DNA of 64,000 nucleotides from Capsaspora owczarzaki ATCC 30864. Its lineage: Eukaryota > Opisthokonta > Filasterea. Location of the stretch: the NCBI RefSeq assembly GCF_000151315.2, contig NW_011887294.1, positions 1,526,601-1,590,600 of the forward strand, given 5' to 3'. A program made the translations under genes and the position numbers. Positions 62,589-64,000 of the stretch are shown here, one piece after another. The stretch's first letter is position 1. Each line of letters begins with the position of its first letter. The notes beneath the pieces are model-generated. The model ran no database searches and was not told where the DNA came from. It saw only the letters and a program-made list of their open reading frames with translations.

Positions 62589-62788
62589 GGGTCGCCTAAC
62601 TCCGGTTTTGATCTCATGTCAGTCCTCTTTGCGTCATTCCACCGCTCTCTATAAAATACATGTATGTGACCCTATGTGAGTAACTTGCCAAAGCGGCTGG
62701 GGCGGGGAGACCCTCCTGGGCCGATATCCATTTGGCTGGCGCAGCATTACGGAAAGTCACAACTCGAAAAGGGTCGCCTAACTCCGGT
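62589..62788. repeat. Direct repeat of an 18-base motif
   Basis: GGGTCGCCTAACTCCGGT occurs exactly at 62589-62606 and 62771-62788, with a degenerate GGGCGCCTAACCCAGG at 62929-62944. The 182-base spacing and GC-rich flanks differ from the surrounding AT-rich spacer. Confidence 0.7.
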
Positions 62789-63009
62789 CAAGGCATCCAG
62801 GCCGACCAGGGACGGCCTCCGCGCCGCTCTCTCACCGGAAGCATATGGCAAACACTGAGTTGATGACACCCTGAGCAGGAGGAGCCCGCTGGCTTTGTAG
62901 GTTGCTCGATGCGACGGCTTGCTTCCAAGGGCGCCTAACCCAGGCCGAGACAACTTCGAGGGAAATGACTCCAGCCGTCTTCTTTCATGTTGAATGTGTT
63001 TCTAGTATG

Positions 63010-63785
63010 CTATTGTATTGAATTAACAAGGATTAGGGCAAGAACAAGCATCTGGTGCCTTGGCAGCTGGGTCAAGTTGACGGTCATCGGCGGCGGCTCC
63101 ACAGCGTGGGCTTCGGTGTCGAGGCGTACCCTTTTGTTCACAGGGTTGTTAATGTCGCCCAAGGCGTCAATTTCAAGCCGGCGGGCTGCGCGGAAAGGGC
63201 GAGGGCGGATGTTATCCGCGATTTCGCGTCTCTGGACCTCTCCGTCACTCTGGGAGTCAGTGCGTGTGACTTGTGACACTCGCTCATTGTCGTCAGAGTC
63301 ATAACCACTCTCGTCCGCCTCGTGTCCAATGTTCGACGCTTGCTGGGAGTCCGAGTCCGATGCGCTGTCGTCTTCCGCCGCAGCCCGCCGCGCTCTGCGC
63401 GCGGTTGATGGCTTCGAAGCAGCTGCAATTGATGGAGAGACGGGTTGTGGTTGCCTCGGCAGCCGTCTACGCTTCGGTTTTGCAAGTGACTGAAGCTCCG
63501 TGTCCTTGGCGATACGATCGTCGTCCAGTTTGGCCAGTTCTGCCTGCGCATCATGCGTTGCATCCTGAGCTCGAAGCTCCTCTCGTCGTTTGTCGATGGT
63601 TACAGCTCTTGGGTAATGTAGCCGCTAGGCGAGACCCGGTAATTGGCGACATTTGGAGGCAGACTTTGAGTGGCCGCGTTCTTCTGTGCGTTCTTTTTTT
63701 TTTTTTTCAAACCGATGTGTATTTGTATTTAACAGTACTCACACCGTCGTAACAACAAAAGTTCGCTGAGCTGCGCCGCTGGCAT
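63010..63785 (-). CDS. Unrecognised charged protein of 212 residues
   Basis: Two exons (63785-63743, 63605-63010), 639 nt. Exon 1 encodes MPAAQLSELLLLRR and ends CGGT|GTGAGT. The acceptor CCAAGAG|CTGTAACC was chosen because it keeps phase; the nearer CCTAG site does not with this donor. The protein is helical and charged at first (TIDKRREELRAQDATHDAQA, ELAKLDDDRIAKDTELQSLA), then basic (KPKRRRLPR), Ser/Asp/Glu-rich, and ends with NIRPRPFRAARRLEIDAL and a hydrophobic tail. The KPKRRR patch suggests a nuclear protein. I do not recognise the family. Its ATG lies 14 bases after the stop of the gene upstream on the same strand. Confidence 0.6.
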
Positions 63786-63799
63786 TGGCGTATGGAGCT

Positions 63800-64000
63800 C
63801 TAGTCAAACATCTGCAGCCCAGATTTGATGTCTGGGGTGCTAACAACATTTTGGTCGTCGCAGAGGACGAGGATCATCTTTTGGAGAGTCGAGTCGGGCT
63901 CGATTGCGAGTGCGTTGCCCCAGAGCTTATGGAAGCCTGGGCTTGTCTTGAGTTCTTTGTTTGTGCGGCATGTGTAGGTGTCTTGCCTCGCGCGATTGAG
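63800..64000 (-). CDS. 3' end of an unidentified gene cut by the window edge
   Basis: The last 66 codons plus stop (63800-63802) of a minus-strand frame open at the right edge: RQDTYTCRTNKELKTSPGFH, KLWGNALAIEPDSTLQKMIL and VLCDDQNVVSTPDIKSGL, ending LQMFD. It reads like conserved globular protein and has this genome's codon bias. Too little is visible to name it. Confidence 0.5.
   Translation of the reverse strand, partial: LNRARQDTYTCRTNKELKTSPGFHKLWGNALAIEPDSTLQKMILVLCDDQNVVSTPDIKSGLQMFD

Larger units (their letters stand above)
62101..63009. other. 909 bases without a recognised gene, repeat-bearing
   Basis: Holds T and A homopolymers, a CAAAA pentanucleotide repeat (62356-62380), an A33 run (62389-62421), a TATA-like TATAAAA (62651-62657) and copies of a GGGTCGCCTAACTCCGGT motif. 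No open frame is supported. Confidence 0.5.

Noticed and set aside
1-64000. CRISPR arrays, tRNA genes, bacterial operons, virus-like elements
   Set aside because: No spaced direct-repeat array, no tRNA T-arm with matching acceptor stem, no ribosome-binding-site-led gene strings and no capsid, integrase or reverse transcriptase motifs were seen.

Overview
The window looks like nuclear DNA of a unicellular relative of animals and fungi. Genes are dense, GC-rich and alternate on both strands. Introns are short GT-AG introns, often with long T runs before the acceptor. Proteins carry long Ala/Ser/Gln/Thr low-complexity stretches. The gene set (VPS13B, ZC3H11A, Ric-8, MRG15, Integrator subunit 8, TMEM222, a fungal-type PRPP amidotransferase without propeptide) fits a holozoan protist. 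A filasterean such as Capsaspora is my best guess, but that is inference and no database was searched.

Layout, 0-24.5 kb. The 5' 983 codons of VPS13B (minus) run off the left edge. They are followed by an MRG15-like chromodomain protein (minus), a secreted RNase T2 (plus), an unrecognised 217-residue protein, PRPP amidotransferase (10 exons), the three-CCCH-finger protein ZC3H11A, Ric-8, a leucine-rich-repeat gene built from eight one-repeat exons, deoxyhypusine hydroxylase (minus) and the Naa10 acetyltransferase.

Layout, 24.5-41 kb. A large Integrator subunit 8 homologue (minus) is divergent from COG8 (plus). Then come a 5S rRNA gene, a wax synthase/DGAT-like acyltransferase, TMEM222 (minus) and a mitochondrial bL28 with a huge C-terminal extension. 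Two stretches (32.5-33.9 and 39.7-41.4 kb) have no recognisable gene.

Layout, 41-64 kb. A full-size PDR/ABCG transporter, a secreted Kelch protein (minus), a small basic unknown, an mS23-like mitoribosomal protein (minus), a fatty acyl-CoA reductase, a divergent pair of ribosomal protein genes (uL18 minus, eL14 plus), a mitochondrial beta-carbonic anhydrase (minus), a PlsC acyltransferase, and two tightly packed minus-strand genes at the right edge.

Most genes are unlinked housekeeping functions. Two themes stand out. Lipid: the acyl-CoA reductase, the wax synthase-like enzyme and the PlsC acyltransferase could together make wax or neutral lipid. Translation: uL18, eL14, bL28m, mS23, 5S rRNA, deoxyhypusine hydroxylase and a C/D box snoRNA inside the uL18 gene. 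Exon boundaries were placed by eye from splice signals, reading-phase arithmetic and remembered family sequences. Every multi-exon CDS given as complete sums to a multiple of three.
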